Shown: positions 21,300 to 33,250 of the stretch, one piece after another
Layout: each line of letters starts with the position of its first letter
How positions within the stretch are numbered: the stretch's first letter is position 1
DNA from: Liolophura sinensis
Lineage: Eukaryota > Mollusca > Polyplacophora > Chitonida > Chitonidae
Assembly (NCBI RefSeq): GCF_032854445.1
Contig: NC_088303.1
Coordinates: forward strand, 3,725,501-3,789,500
Length of the DNA stretch: 64,000 nucleotides
Direction of reading: 5' to 3'
The notes under the pieces: generated by a model
The model's database searches: none
Told to the model about the DNA's origin: nothing
Seen by the model: the letters and a program-made list of their open reading frames with translations, nothing else
Made by a program: the position numbers and the translations under genes

Positions 21300-23928
21300 G
21301 ACTAATCAGGGGAAAGTTACTTCAATAATCCAAGAACGCAGCTGAACCCTGTTTTGCCCTTGAATCACTTATGTACACAGGGTATACGTGTGACGCGGCA
21401 TCGTGGTTCAAGTTTTCTGAAAACGTTTGTTTCTATCACTATTCATGTATCTAAATTTGTCAATTTCAACCCCAAAACTGTATATCTTCCATCTTTCGCG
21501 CCACCCGATGTTATACAACATGCGTTTTTCTCTGCAACATACACTGTATAAAAATTCAACCTAGCAACTGTTGCGTCGTGTGAAGCCCCCTAGCATTATC
21601 ACTGCAGAGGAGTGAGTTATAACCCCGGGCAAAAAACTTTCAGTTTTCCTCGAAACAGACTGGAACCAAAATAAAAGTGGAGATATGAACAGGGTATCAA
21701 CAACCTATAATGTCTCTGTTGCAGCACTCTTCAGTTCGTGGTAAATCTTGGACCAAATTGCACGCTTAACCATAATGCGGTTTGTTGTGTGGCAAATGAT
21801 CATTGATTACTCATTTGGTAAATATTCAGCTTTTTACTTCTTACTAAATCCAAGTCATACTACTTTTGCTTGGTAGCACCTTGCAATACAGACAGGAAGT
21901 CTTACTTCGCGACTTCACGTGAACAATGACTGTCGTTTTGCCCATATACGTGTTCCACGTCTTCGTAAGAATTCCAAACTAAAAAATGATTCATAGAGTT
22001 ACAATGTTCGTGGGAAAGAAACCGCTATGGGCGTTTAAGTCTGTTTACAGCCCTCGAAAGAAATAACTATGGTTACTTTGTTGTCTTTTCTTTAATCAAT
22101 CATATCACATGAATGCAAATGATCAGACCTCGGGGATGCTTAACCCAGCAGAAGAAGCTTGGTTTAAGCAGAAATAAAAGATAAAATACTACAGAAGAGA
22201 AAACAATACGCGATCGAGGATGTGCTATATCCTAAACATGCATAAATGCATAAATTGTCATACGGTGCAATGCTTGATTCCGTATGCTATGTTTGAATAA
22301 GACTTCTACATGCGGGTCACATGAATGTAATAATACAAGGGTGAGGGCGCCGGTTTCTGTGTTTTCGTATTTCCGTATAATTGTGCTTAAATCACGGCCG
22401 GGATTGTACATCACGTTGACTTAGATCGCCACGTTGCACATATGAACAGAGCAACTGAGATATATGTATCTATGTTATTTAGACAACTTATATACTAGCA
22501 TGGTACACAATTTGAAAATACTTTGTGTCTTTCCTAGATCACCCAAAACTGTTGACTACTTCTCTTTGCATGATTCCGTCGTCATGTCGTATCTATACAC
22601 TGTCTTCGTTTCTTCGTTCTCTAGTGGTTTGTGTCAAACGTCGTTTTGAGAATTGGCTGTGCGGTTATTGACCTGGGACGTCCATTTGGGTTGACGGCTA
22701 GAATACTAATGTATTCTACATTATCAAACAGCAAGTCTGTATACCTTAGCATGGATTGAGAGATATACGTAGCCGTCATCTGCCGTGAGTGTCCCTTCAT
22801 TTCATTGTTTTATATCCTATATAATATTAAATAACTCAATCAAACTGACCGTATTCTCTTTCCTTCATTCTACAGTTAAAACTTAAAGGAGCAGAAAACT
22901 TTAAAAAATGACACTATCGGCTGAAAAAAAAACACATTTTTTTCTATTTGGTGGGCCTGCTGCATAATTTTGCGATTTTTCCTCGCCATACACGTAAAGC
23001 CTGAAGACGGTAACGCTGGCATAAATCGCCGAGTCCATCGCGTCCTCCATCTTTAACACCCTGTAATTTATGCTGGGGGTGGGTTGCGTCTCAGCCAGTG
23101 AGAGTCGTTAAAACCGCCGGCTTGTTCGTGTAAATTCGAAACCTACGTCCAACATTCCGGTTTCCCGATCGTCAACCGGAAAACCGGAACTGTGCTGTTC
23201 GCTACCTTCTGGGAAGAAGAATTCTAACGGAAATGTACTAACTGCACTTCGGCGGTTTCCGACGGCAAATCTCCTCCTAACACAGAAGACTTCAGGACTA
23301 GTTCTTAGGTAAAATGGAGTCGTCCACAGCTGAAAATTTGAGCTGACCTTATTTATAATTTGTCAACTTGAAGTACATATTAGAATTTTTTATGGCATGC
23401 ACATGCGAGGAAATGCATACTCTTTTGACTGGTATTTGATTGATATATAAATTTTCTTCTCCCTTAAGACAGTTTGCCATTCCCATCACATCCAACACTT
23501 TAGTACAGTATAATTCGCGATTGGTCACAAATAACCGGTGAAAGCCGACTTCTCTATATACTTTAATTAGGGTGCGTTTAAAGCTAAAGACTTCCAAAAA
23601 TGGGAGTAGGCATCACTAAATAAACCTCTTAAAACTGTGCACAGATATATTTTCATGTATTTTTTTAGATTTTTGTGAAGAGAGTTAGAGGCGTTCAAAC
23701 ATTTACCAGTTTTCAGTTATCTACATGATGAACCTTACTTAATATTTTAGTTTTCTTTTACTTGAAGTGTTCATGTAAATGCACAAATAGTACCACCTTC
23801 ACGCCCATATAACGCCATGCCTTACGCGAACTGATAAGATAAAACAAATCCACTGATGTTAATTGCAAGTTTTAAAAGGAGACTGTTCTAGGCTTAATCT
23901 GTACAGATATGGGAAGATATAACAGATT
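21300..23928. other. Mostly non-coding stretch; one CpG-richer segment
   Basis: No gene recognised. 22980-23260 is richer in CpG than its AT-rich surroundings and contains TTCCGGTTTCCCGATCG and CCGGAAAACCGG, with a possible splice donor TTAG|GTAAAATGG at 23308. It could be an unassigned 5' exon or a repeat; I cannot decide. Confidence 0.4.
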
Positions 23929-24197
23929 CAGTGGCCAAGGGAGTTAGCACGCCAGCGCGGTGCAATAACCCAGGAGCCTCTCACCAATGCGATCGCTGTG
24001 AATTCAAGTCCAGCTCATCCTGTCTTCCTCTCCTTCCTCACGTGGGAAGGTCTGTCTGCAATATGCGGATGGTCGAGTGTTTTCCCCGGGCTCTGCCCGG
24101 TTTCTGCCACTATAACGCTGGCCGCCGTCATACAAGTTAAATTTTCTTTGTTTATGGCGTCAAACACCAAATAAGTAAAATAAATAAATAAATAAAC
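23929..24197 (+). mobile_element. SINE-A, near full-length
   Basis: Head CAGTGGCCAAGGGAGTTAGC, box B-like GAATTCAAGTCCAGC, central CGGTTTCTGCC, end GTCAAACACCAAATAAGT and an AAATAAAT tail. Diverged. Confidence 0.8.
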
Positions 24198-24477
24198 AAC
24201 AGCTGCACTGGCTAATGTTTTCGTCTTCTAGGCCAGGTAAATACAACTCAGCATAGAATAATACAGAGAATTTTGTCGAGGATGGCTGCTGAATGGGATA
24301 TGGGCAGAGGCCCAAAGTGGCACGTCATTTCAGTCACGCTGAACGTTATACCACCACCATATTAGGGGTGCTCGTTATGAATTACCTCATATACTTTGTG
24401 AATTGACTTTTGATTCGCACGATCCTTCGTTTGATTAGTCGGGTCCGGATTACACAGAAACCATATCCCCTCATTTT

Positions 24478-24516
24478 ATTTATTTGATTTATGTTTTACG
24501 CCGTACTCAAGAAAAG
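24478..24516 (-). mobile_element. SINE-A 3' fragment
   Basis: TTATTTATTTGATTTATGTT then TTACGCCGTACTCAAGAA: the tail module only, on the minus strand. Confidence 0.7.
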
Positions 24517-24815
24517 GTCGAGGGTTGGGCAACCTATACCTGTTCTCATAGGAATACAACTATATGCAGAAACAATCAAGGAGTAATTCTCAGAAGGCGA
24601 TGCATATATACATCTGGACTAGTATTGTCTTTTCCTTTACATCTGATCAGGCGAGGCTACATGGGGGCGATTAATTGACCTTAATGATGGATACAGTGTT
24701 AGTTCTTAATATCGCCGTGTCTTGGCCGGCGAGGCCGCGCTTGATATGGTTGCATTTCCTAGCTAATCGCGGCTACAATGGATCTGCTTAACATTGGAAC
24801 ATATGTAGGCCTAAT

Positions 24816-24945
<130 letters not shown>

Positions 24946-25489
24946 CTGACACGCATTTGTCAATGGCATGTCTTTATACATACCTTGGAACAGCACAGGT
25001 TAATATAGTTCTACAGATAATGATTTCCCGCGCTCATTATATAGGTTAATACTGGCGTTACCTTATACACCGACAAATGTACCATGACTTTTAGCATTTC
25101 AGCGATGTCATTAAGTTGGAGAAGCTCATTAAGTGACTGCTAGACTGGGTTTATTGCTTTGTCGCGCTCCGTTGTGCTGCACCGTAATGCCATGGCTCTT
25201 TCCATTGATGCTGTAGGTTGGTTATTGTGGTGTCTGATATTCTCACTACCCACAGATGGCCTTAGCTGACATGTAGCGCTCTGCTGATCCAGGATGTACA
25301 CATAATTGCTGACTAATTAGTCTACTGAAAAACACATTTATTCTTCCAATGTTAATATCATCATCATCACAATAATTTGGTCACATGAACGTGTATAATG
25401 TTAAATAAATGTTGGTGATGATTCGAACAAACACAATCATTTATTTTTCATATAATGACGGATTTTTATGCCGGAGGATCTATAGTCAA

Positions 25490-26106
25490 TACAGTTGAGC
25501 CTCCACCCACGGACAATACAGCATCAATGAATAGACTTTTTCTGTGGAGCCCTGCTGCCCTGCCAGCCTTAAGGGCCCTGCTACACCAATGCAACCCAAC
25601 ACTAATATCCGTGAATAGACTTGTTCAGTGGAGCCCTGTTGCAGCCAGCCTTAAGGGCTCTGCTACACCAATGCCACGGAACACTAATATCCGTGAATAG
25701 ACTTGTTCAGTGGAGCCCTGTCGCTGCCAGCCTTAAGGGCCGTGCTATACCAATGCCACGGAACACTAATACCCGTGAATAGTCTTGATCAGTGGAGCCC
25801 TGTTGCTGCCAGCCTTAAGGGCCCTGCTACACCAATGCTACGGAACATTAATATCCGTGAATAGACTTGTTCAGTGGAGCCCTGTTGCTTCCAGCCTTAA
25901 GGGCTCTGCTACACCAGTGCTACGGAACACTAATATCTGTGAATAGACTTGTTCAGTGGAGCCCTGTTGCTGCCAGCCTTAAGGGCCCTGCTATACCAAT
26001 GCCACGGAACACTGATATCTGTGAATAGTCTTGATCAGTGGAGCCCTGTTGCTGCCAGCCTTAAGGGCCCTGCTACACCAATGCCACGGAACACTGATAT
26101 CCGTCT
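25490..26106 (+). repeat. 82-bp minisatellite, about 7.5 copies
   Basis: GTGAATAGACTTGTTCAGTG recurs at 25611 and 25693 (82-bp step) and onward, each unit holding GCCAGCCTTAAGGGCCCTGC and CCACGGAACACTAATATC. Units are 90% or more alike by eye. Confidence 0.95.
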
Positions 26107-29100
26107 TTAATAATCACAAAATAGCGAGTTACACAGCCTAAGGATTGGGTTATTTCCCCGGCGCGGAATGTTTTGTGCCTTGGATCCAATGTCGTGCTGA
26201 GAAATGTTTTCTTGGATTAAAAAAATGTTTTGCACACACGAATTTCTTTTGGAACACCATTTTGATCTTTTGGATCAAAAATTTCATCAAAATGATAGAA
26301 AAATTCAGTTTTGTATTTAATATTTGTTCTTTTTATTGTTCCATTAATTTGGCAAGTGAAGAATCCGACCAGGTAGGAGTCCGTGCTGATTTAGTATAAA
26401 TACTTGCCCCAGAGGCCTGGGATTAGTATGCTACAGGTAGCTTAAGTGGGTTTACTTCGTATTTGAATACGTTAACACCTCGTGAACACGTAAGCACATT
26501 GGCCATTCACACATTATATCTTTTAAGACTCTGCACTTACTCGTGCGTAACAAAGTGCTGACATAAGTCTGTATGTTTTGCGTTTTCATATGACATTGCT
26601 TAAAACATATGTATTCAATCACCAAGGGGAATTAGTAGTAAACCACAGTAGTTCCTGTTTAATAACACAATACCATACAAACACGGGCCGGTTACTCTTG
26701 GCTTGAATTTGCTCCCACCTCTATCAGCTATAGCCACTGCAATACGCTGAATATAAATATATGCTGATAGGTCAATCAGCTTGCAATATCCATGCAGGTC
26801 AGCCCAGATTGTTCCACAAAGCTGTGTTAAATTTTAATGTCACAGGGCTTGGCAAAGTACAGAAGGTTCATGAAGCCGGCTGCTGCTTATTACTGTTGCC
26901 AATCACTCGAAGGCAAAGGTAAGCCACCAGAGTGGTGCACTGGATTTGGGTTTTGTCTAGGGTGTATTATTCAAGTATTATTCGAAGGCGCCCCATACCA
27001 AGCAAATGTTGCTCTTGGCCAAGTCACATGATAAATGCAGCCTTCTGCGTTAACCAAACGTATAAATAATTAATACCATTTATATTTACCAATATTCCAT
27101 GCAATCCTGGAAGGTGCTGAGTACTTTTTTTCTGTAATGAAATATTGTTACAGGCCAAAATACCAAAGGAATTCGCCTGGCGGTCCAAGTGTTGGATGCT
27201 GATTTTATGGATTAATTCATGTCGAGCGAATGCTCATGCATGGCTGATGTTTATGTATGAGTTAATTGGTGCGTCTGGTTTTATACACTGCACCTAAACC
27301 ACAGGAAACTGAACGACCCCAAACCCATGCTTTCTGTTTTGAGGTAACGGAGGTAACGGATATATTAGTTATAGGCGTTTTTATTAAATATTACATGAAA
27401 TAATCGATTTATTACTGACCAGTTAATGTGTCTTGCCAGGGTTTTATCATGCGTTTGTTAAAAATCTGCATCGACAGCGATTTATAGGAACTTGTCATTG
27501 ATACTGATCATAGGACAGAAATTCCTGGTTCTCTTTTTTTCCCTGACTGCACGTGCAAGGAAGATTGCCTACCCAACTAATTTAGAATTTCTACCTCCAA
27601 GATAACAAATGCTGAGCAATACGTCATTTGTTTTTAAAACTGGCCAGATACTGCCATGGCTCCTTGGGTAACTTCAGTAATTGACATCAGCAGGGCTTCG
27701 CTCACTGGCAGTGACACCACTCGAGCACCATTGTCCCACAACGCGACAAAGAGAGGCCCTGTTAATGGGAGGCACTTGTGCAGCAATTGATTATACAGCC
27801 GCTAGCTGCCAGCCAGTTCAGGTGTATAATGACTGAACACAGTCGAATTCACGGCTGTGCCGAGCATGCGGTCGACGCGCAGGAGATCTGGCAGGAAGGC
27901 TATAGTAGGCCTACTTATACATGCTTTCTTAATGAGTGGTATACTGTAGTTCTGTTTGTTTATGATAGATAGGCACTGTTTGTCTTAAGGACAGTGGAAG
28001 CTGTCGTTCTAACAGGAAGATTTGTAGCAGGTCTACGAATGGGAGCCCCAGCGAAACTCGATACGAAACGCCAGCACAGTGACTGAAACACAGATGTTGC
28101 CGGGTCATTAGCTGTGACACTGTCGGTGACAGATATTATCCATGGGACCAGAAAATACTGTTCCTGATTGTGTCACTGTCTATGCCAGTATTAGTCACAG
28201 TCACAGTGACACAGCGTGAAACAGCTCGTGGTAATAACACTGCCCATGGTAATGTTACGATTGGCGTCAGTAATACAGTCTTGGTATTTACAGTGTGAAT
28301 GCGGTGTTCCAACCAGTAGCAGTCGGACAATTCGTTCCTGCCAATAAAACTGTTCAAGTCGGAGCAAATAACACAACTACATCTTGGAAGTGACACAGTC
28401 CTTGGCGATGTGTTTACATATCTTTCAAGGTGAGTTTAGAAGTGTGTTTCAAGGTTTTGAGTTTTGAGTCGATAACTAAGTCGATACATATTACGTGTAT
28501 GTTCTATTTCCAAAGCGGAGTATGTTTCATGGTGGTTTGACTTCACAGCGACTAGTGACGGCTCGTCGAGAAATCATGCTAGCGGTTCAATACGAGAGTA
28601 CAAAAATAGCCGTACACATATCTTTGATGTATGTCACCATTAAGAGAAAATCGTACGTAAAAGAGGCTTCATTTCCCATCAAAAGGGATTAAAAAACAAT
28701 ACTGCCTTATCTTACTTCTTCTATCATATCAGTCGTCTCATGAGGACGAAAAGCCACATCAGATTATGTCAGAACTACTAAAACTGCTTTAGGCATAGAG
28801 CTGTGTGCAAAAACATACATGTAGTTGTACAAGGGCATCGCTATCCCAGTGCCAGATACTCTGATTCAAGCCCCTGTTCCATCGACACAAATCTAAATAC
28901 TTTGCTGTATGGATTGGCGCTGGGTTTAAGGTAACAGTCAGCTGCCAGTCATGGCTGTCGAATATTATACTGATTTTTATATACTTGGTGTCTAACACCG
29001 AAATCAAGATTTTTCATTTGTGGCAGCTGTGAGAGTTATTAGTGGAGGAAATCTTAATGCCAAAGCAAATCCCCACGCTTTGTCGGTTAGGCCTACTTAA

Positions 29101-30120
29101 CGTACGTTCTGAATTAAACTCTAAACCGATGATGCGACACATGGATTTGAGCCATTAAGAGCTGGACTCCAGCCCGCAACTTTAATGTTCAGGTGCCAGT
29201 GGGTTGCGACTAGAACATTCGCTTAGCTGTAATTGTGCCATCCAGGATACCATGCAGGTCGTCATACCTGTCTTTGCGTCATTGCAAACCAAGCCTGGCC
29301 TGGGACTGGCCTGCTATTAGGAGACATCATCGTGACATGAGCAAAATAATGTTTATAGACTGACGTCAAATCCAAACAAGCAAGAAAAGTATGAACTTGA
29401 TCACTTGTGCGATTAAGGAAGTAAGCACAGGTTCCACTTTCTGCGTTTCTGTAAATCGAAACCTTTTTGTAAAATGTACCAGAACCAACCAGAGCTGTAC
29501 GTGTAGCTGAGAATACAGGTAGAGGCGGATTAGCTTTGGGCTTCGCACTGTGTTCACTAATCTATGCATCGAAACAGACATTGGTATATTAGCCCTCAAC
29601 TATATAAATAAGTATATAAATCATGCAAAGAGAAGCAGTCAACAGTTTTCAGTGATATTGGAAAGACGTTAGATCTGTTCAGTATTCATATCGTGTACCA
29701 TGCTTGTATAAAAGTTGTCGATAGTAAAATATGTATCTCAGTTGCACTTTGATTGCAACTGTTCATATATCCAACCTGGCGATCTGATTGAACTCGATGA
29801 ATATACTAGGTCCTAAACCGTCGACAAAGGCTATGCTCCAGAGGAATATTCAAGGATTTAATGCATTTTTGCATCCTTAATTAATAGATAGAGTTTGAAG
29901 TTTCGTCCTTCTGGGCGCGGATAATGCATTCTAATTGGTGTGCTGGACTGTCAAACAGGTGATGGGTTAGAAGTCATTGTTGAGATCGCTACATAGCGTG
30001 TTCAGCAAATCTCGACAAAGTGTCTGACAAATGTACCTCGTGGCTAGTAGGCTTTTCTCGTGCAGAACTATACAGTGCCAGTCTATTATACCTTGTGCAC
30101 GCATTGGGAAAAAAGAGATC
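26107..30120. other. Non-coding stretch, no gene recognised
   Basis: Four kilobases with only short open frames. 28090-28400 has loosely recurring GTGACAC/CAGTAATA elements that may be a decayed array. Nothing else supported. Confidence 0.45.
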
Positions 30121-30123
30121 GTG

Positions 30124-30292
30124 CCTATCCCGACCTGTATTGCAGCCAGTAGAAGCCTGATCTGTATTACATCCAGTAGAAGCCTGACCTGTATTACAGC
30201 CACTACAAGCCTGGTCTGTATTACAGTCAGTAGAAGCCTGACCTGTATTACAGCCAGAAGAAGCCTGACCTGTATTACAGCCAAAAGAAGGC
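30124..30292 (+). repeat. 27-bp tandem repeat, six copies
   Basis: Unit CTGACCTGTATTACAGCCAG plus TAGAAGC. It lies about 600 bp upstream of the FN3 membrane-protein gene. Open frames in both directions are repeat shadows. Confidence 0.92.
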
Positions 30293-30819
30293 TCTCAGCT
30301 TTCCTACCGTTTAGCAAATTAATTTATGAACGACTAATAGAGCGCTCTAATCATGTCTCAGTAAATTTAACCCAAATATAAATGTTTTTGTGTTTTTTGT
30401 AGTCATTGGTGTGAGTGTGTGCATTAATGGATTTCCAGATGTGTGCATGTGTCTGAATTTGCATGTACCCGGGGTCATTCCCGCACAGTTAAATGGAAAA
30501 TATAGTATCCTTTGCAACGTACTGTGTGTGTACTGTTTATACCACAAAACAGTATATTATGCCTTTTTGTGAATACCTATTTACATTTCTCGTTCCAGAA
30601 AGAAAACTATAATTTGATTGTTGCCTGAAGATATCCGATGATAAGTTGCTACGAGTACCGAAGAACGGTAACATTCTTCGACATCGGAACACGCACGCAG
30701 ATACCCGGACACATCTGTTCATATCCAGGCTCATCTGTTTCACATCCGAGCGCATCTGTGTATAGCCAGTTGATGGGGTAAATGACGATGGATTGTGAGT
30801 CAAACCTTGTTCCTTACAG

Positions 30820-30898
30820 TTACTCCATCACAGCTACCACACTCTCACAGCGTGATCTCATTACTCTAAGATCATTGTGTTAAAATTCGAAGGGCAAA
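30820..30898 (+). promoter_or_regulatory. 5' leader of the FN3 membrane-protein gene, possible UTR splice acceptor
   Basis: CCTTGTTCCTTACAG ends at 30819 and looks like a 3' splice site, so the coding exon may begin at 30820 after a non-coding exon upstream. An in-frame TAA at 30881-30883 fixes the ATG at 30899 as the start. No convincing TATA box seen. Confidence 0.35.
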
Positions 30899-31546
30899 AT
30901 GTTCCTTGTATCTGTTGGTGTGTTACTGGGCGGACTATGTGCTGTTCCAGGCCAAGATTTTGGGTCTTTACGCTCTGGCGAGAAATATTTCATCGATTTG
31001 CCGGAGCTTGACGTATTGCCTTACACCCTCTCTCCTGAATTTCAGATAAAAGTAATGGAAAAAACAACGACGAGTTTGAAAATTCATTGGATGACAGGAG
31101 ATGACGGTTTGCGAGGTAACGTCACTTCGTGGAACGTTCGCTACAAAATTGGAGAGGACGAATTCAAATCGGACGAGCTGCCTTTGGAGGCGGAATTCTT
31201 CATGATAGAAGGTTTGAAAGTGGACACAACTTACTCAATCTGCGTGTCAGTTCGTGTCAATAGTGATTATAAATTACGGTCTTCCAAAACTTACTTCATC
31301 AAAGTGTCTTGCGCCGATGTCAGCACAATACCTTACATAAGAACTGACAGTGTCATCGCTCTCCTCGTGACATTAACCATCATTACGGTAGGCGTTCTTA
31401 TTGGAGTCATAAAATGGTGGCTGGACAAATCTCGCCATGACAAATTTCTGAGAACTTGTGCGAGATCTATTGGCGATTCTACCGAACTGGACGTCATGGC
31501 GCAAACCCAACGACTTAAACCCCAATGCAGTATTGAAGAGACATGA
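30899..31546 (+). CDS. Single-exon type I membrane protein with one fibronectin type III domain
   Basis: 215 residues in one uninterrupted frame. Residues 1-19 form a signal peptide (MFLVSVGVLLGGLCAVPGQ). Residues about 46-138 look like one FN3 domain: TTTSLKIHW (strand B Trp), WNVRYKIGE (strand C Tyr) and IEGLKVDTTYSICVSVRV (the L-x-x-x-T-x-Y signature). N74 lies in an N-V-T glycosylation sequon. Residues 151-175 (SVIALLVTLTIITVGVLIGV and following) are one membrane span, then a basic KSRHDK stop-transfer and a ~38-residue cytoplasmic tail. The layout resembles a small cell-surface adhesion or receptor-like protein. I do not recognise an orthologue; no catalytic or known signalling motif is seen in the tail. 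The absence of introns is unusual beside the other two genes and could reflect retroposition, but no poly(A) tract or flanking repeats were found. Confidence 0.82.
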   Translation: MFLVSVGVLLGGLCAVPGQDFGSLRSGEKYFIDLPELDVLPYTLSPEFQIKVMEKTTTSLKIHWMTGDDGLRGNVTSWNVRYKIGEDEFKSDELPLEAEFFMIEGLKVDTTYSICVSVRVNSDYKLRSSKTYFIKVSCADVSTIPYIRTDSVIALLVTLTIITVGVLIGVIKWWLDKSRHDKFLRTCARSIGDSTELDVMAQTQRLKPQCSIEET

Positions 31547-31757
31547 AAACGACCGCTGTCCATATAACTTTGCATTTTACTCCTGTATTATAGCTTTTTT
31601 GATGCATGATAGGGAGTGGGAGTTTACATTGATGTATTTCTGGGGATTTCGAATAACCTTCAGAAATTATGAGATTTTTTGTGCATTTTTCATATTAATT
31701 TTGTCATTACCTTGCTTAACTAAGTAAATGTACTTGGGCCGTGCCTTGTCCACACTG

Positions 31758-31763
31758 AATAAA
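31758..31763 (+). terminator. Poly(A) signal AATAAA of the FN3 membrane-protein gene
   Basis: First AATAAA after the stop, giving a 3' UTR of about 220-240 nt. Confidence 0.6.
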
Positions 31764-31779
31764 TATACATAGAACTGTG

Positions 31780-32789
31780 TTGGTGTGATTGGCTATGATT
31801 TAAACTGTGCTGTCTGTTGAAGATTCGTTTTGATCTTGAAAGCAAACAACTGATAACATATGCGACTGTAGACCATTGGTACACGAGGTGTGGGTGAAGC
31901 CTTGCACCAATCACTTGTTCATGAGGTCTTCGTGACAAAAAAGTTATCGCTGGAGGTTGCTTACCCCAAAGCCGACATGTGCACAAATTTCCACCTAAAC
32001 CGGTTATAACTTTTTCAGTAAATTGCCGACAGACAGACAGAGGGGCAGACAGACAGACAGACAGACATATAAACATCGGCAAAAATTTTAAGCTTCTTGG
32101 TATACTGAAAGCAAACAAATAGAATTGGAAACTGGATCATAGCCTTATTACTTGATACCATTACCTCCGTCATTAGAGGTCATCTTTTTGCCGGCGTTAT
32201 TTGTCCGTCTGTCATCAACTTTATGGGAAAAGTTGTGCACGTATTATGATGAAATTACTTGCCGAGATTCCCTGAGACTGGACTTGAGCTAAGGATCAAT
32301 CCATTGAAATTTGCTGATCAGCAGGATCGGAGCCCTACCGAAACCTTGTCATTGTCACTTATTGAGAAAACAAATTCCGAAGAGAAAAACAAAAGAATTT
32401 ATGTTTTTTTAAAAGTTGCATGGTTGTTAACATAATTCAAGATTCTCGTGCAATTTTTTTGCTAGCCGTGTAACTTTTACTTCTCCGTAAGATCCAGGAT
32501 TTTTTTTGTATGATCTTCACCACTAACAGATAGGGTAGAAATGTAGTCTTGTCCCGTTGCGTGTTGGGGGAGAATTGCTACTCGCAGTTGTGGCGGAGGT
32601 TTGCTCTCTCGAAGTGCCTTCTAATTGAAAAAGCTAGTGCTTGTGCGCTGGACGCACGCTGCTAAAATGGCGGGTTGCACAGCGGTTAACATACTTGTCT
32701 TTCAAAAGCAAGGGCACAAAATCTTCGATCTGCGAAGATCATTGATATCTGTCTGTCTCTACCAGCTCTCCTACAGATCTTTTGGGGGG
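31780..32789. other. Non-coding stretch with a GACA microsatellite
   Basis: GACAGACAGACAG units at 32027-32067, interrupted once by AGGGGC. Otherwise no gene or repeat recognised. Confidence 0.5.
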
Positions 32790-33250
32790 AGGGATTGTGA
32801 CCCCACCTGGTCGACAGTGCGCTCTACCATCTCTTATGTAGCTCCTGAGGTGCTTTGTGACAACATCTGATCGACACCGTCCTCTACCATCTCTACTACA
32901 GCTCTCGGGGGCTTTGTGACAATACCTGCTCGAAGCCGCGCTTTACCATCTATTACATCTTTCTTGGTTTGTGACAGCATTTGGTAGACAAAACGCTCTA
33001 CCCTGTGTACTACAGCTCCAGGGTGCTTTGTAGCAACACCTGGTCGACAGCGCGCTCTACCATCTCTACCACAGCTCTCTAGAGCTTTTTGACAACATCT
33101 TGTCGACAGCACACTCTACCATCTCTACCACAGCTCTCGAGGGCTTTGTGGCAACATCTGGTCGATATCGCACTCTACCATCTGCACTACAGCTCTCTGG
33201 GGTTTTGTGACAACATCTGGTCGACAGCGGGCTCTACCATCTCTACGTCT
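32790..33250 (+). repeat. ~60-bp degenerate tandem repeat, about seven copies
   Basis: Recurring GCTTTGTGACAACATCTGGT, CGACAGCGCGCTCTACCATC and TCTACTACAGCTCT about every 60 bp. More diverged than the neighbouring arrays. Confidence 0.85.
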
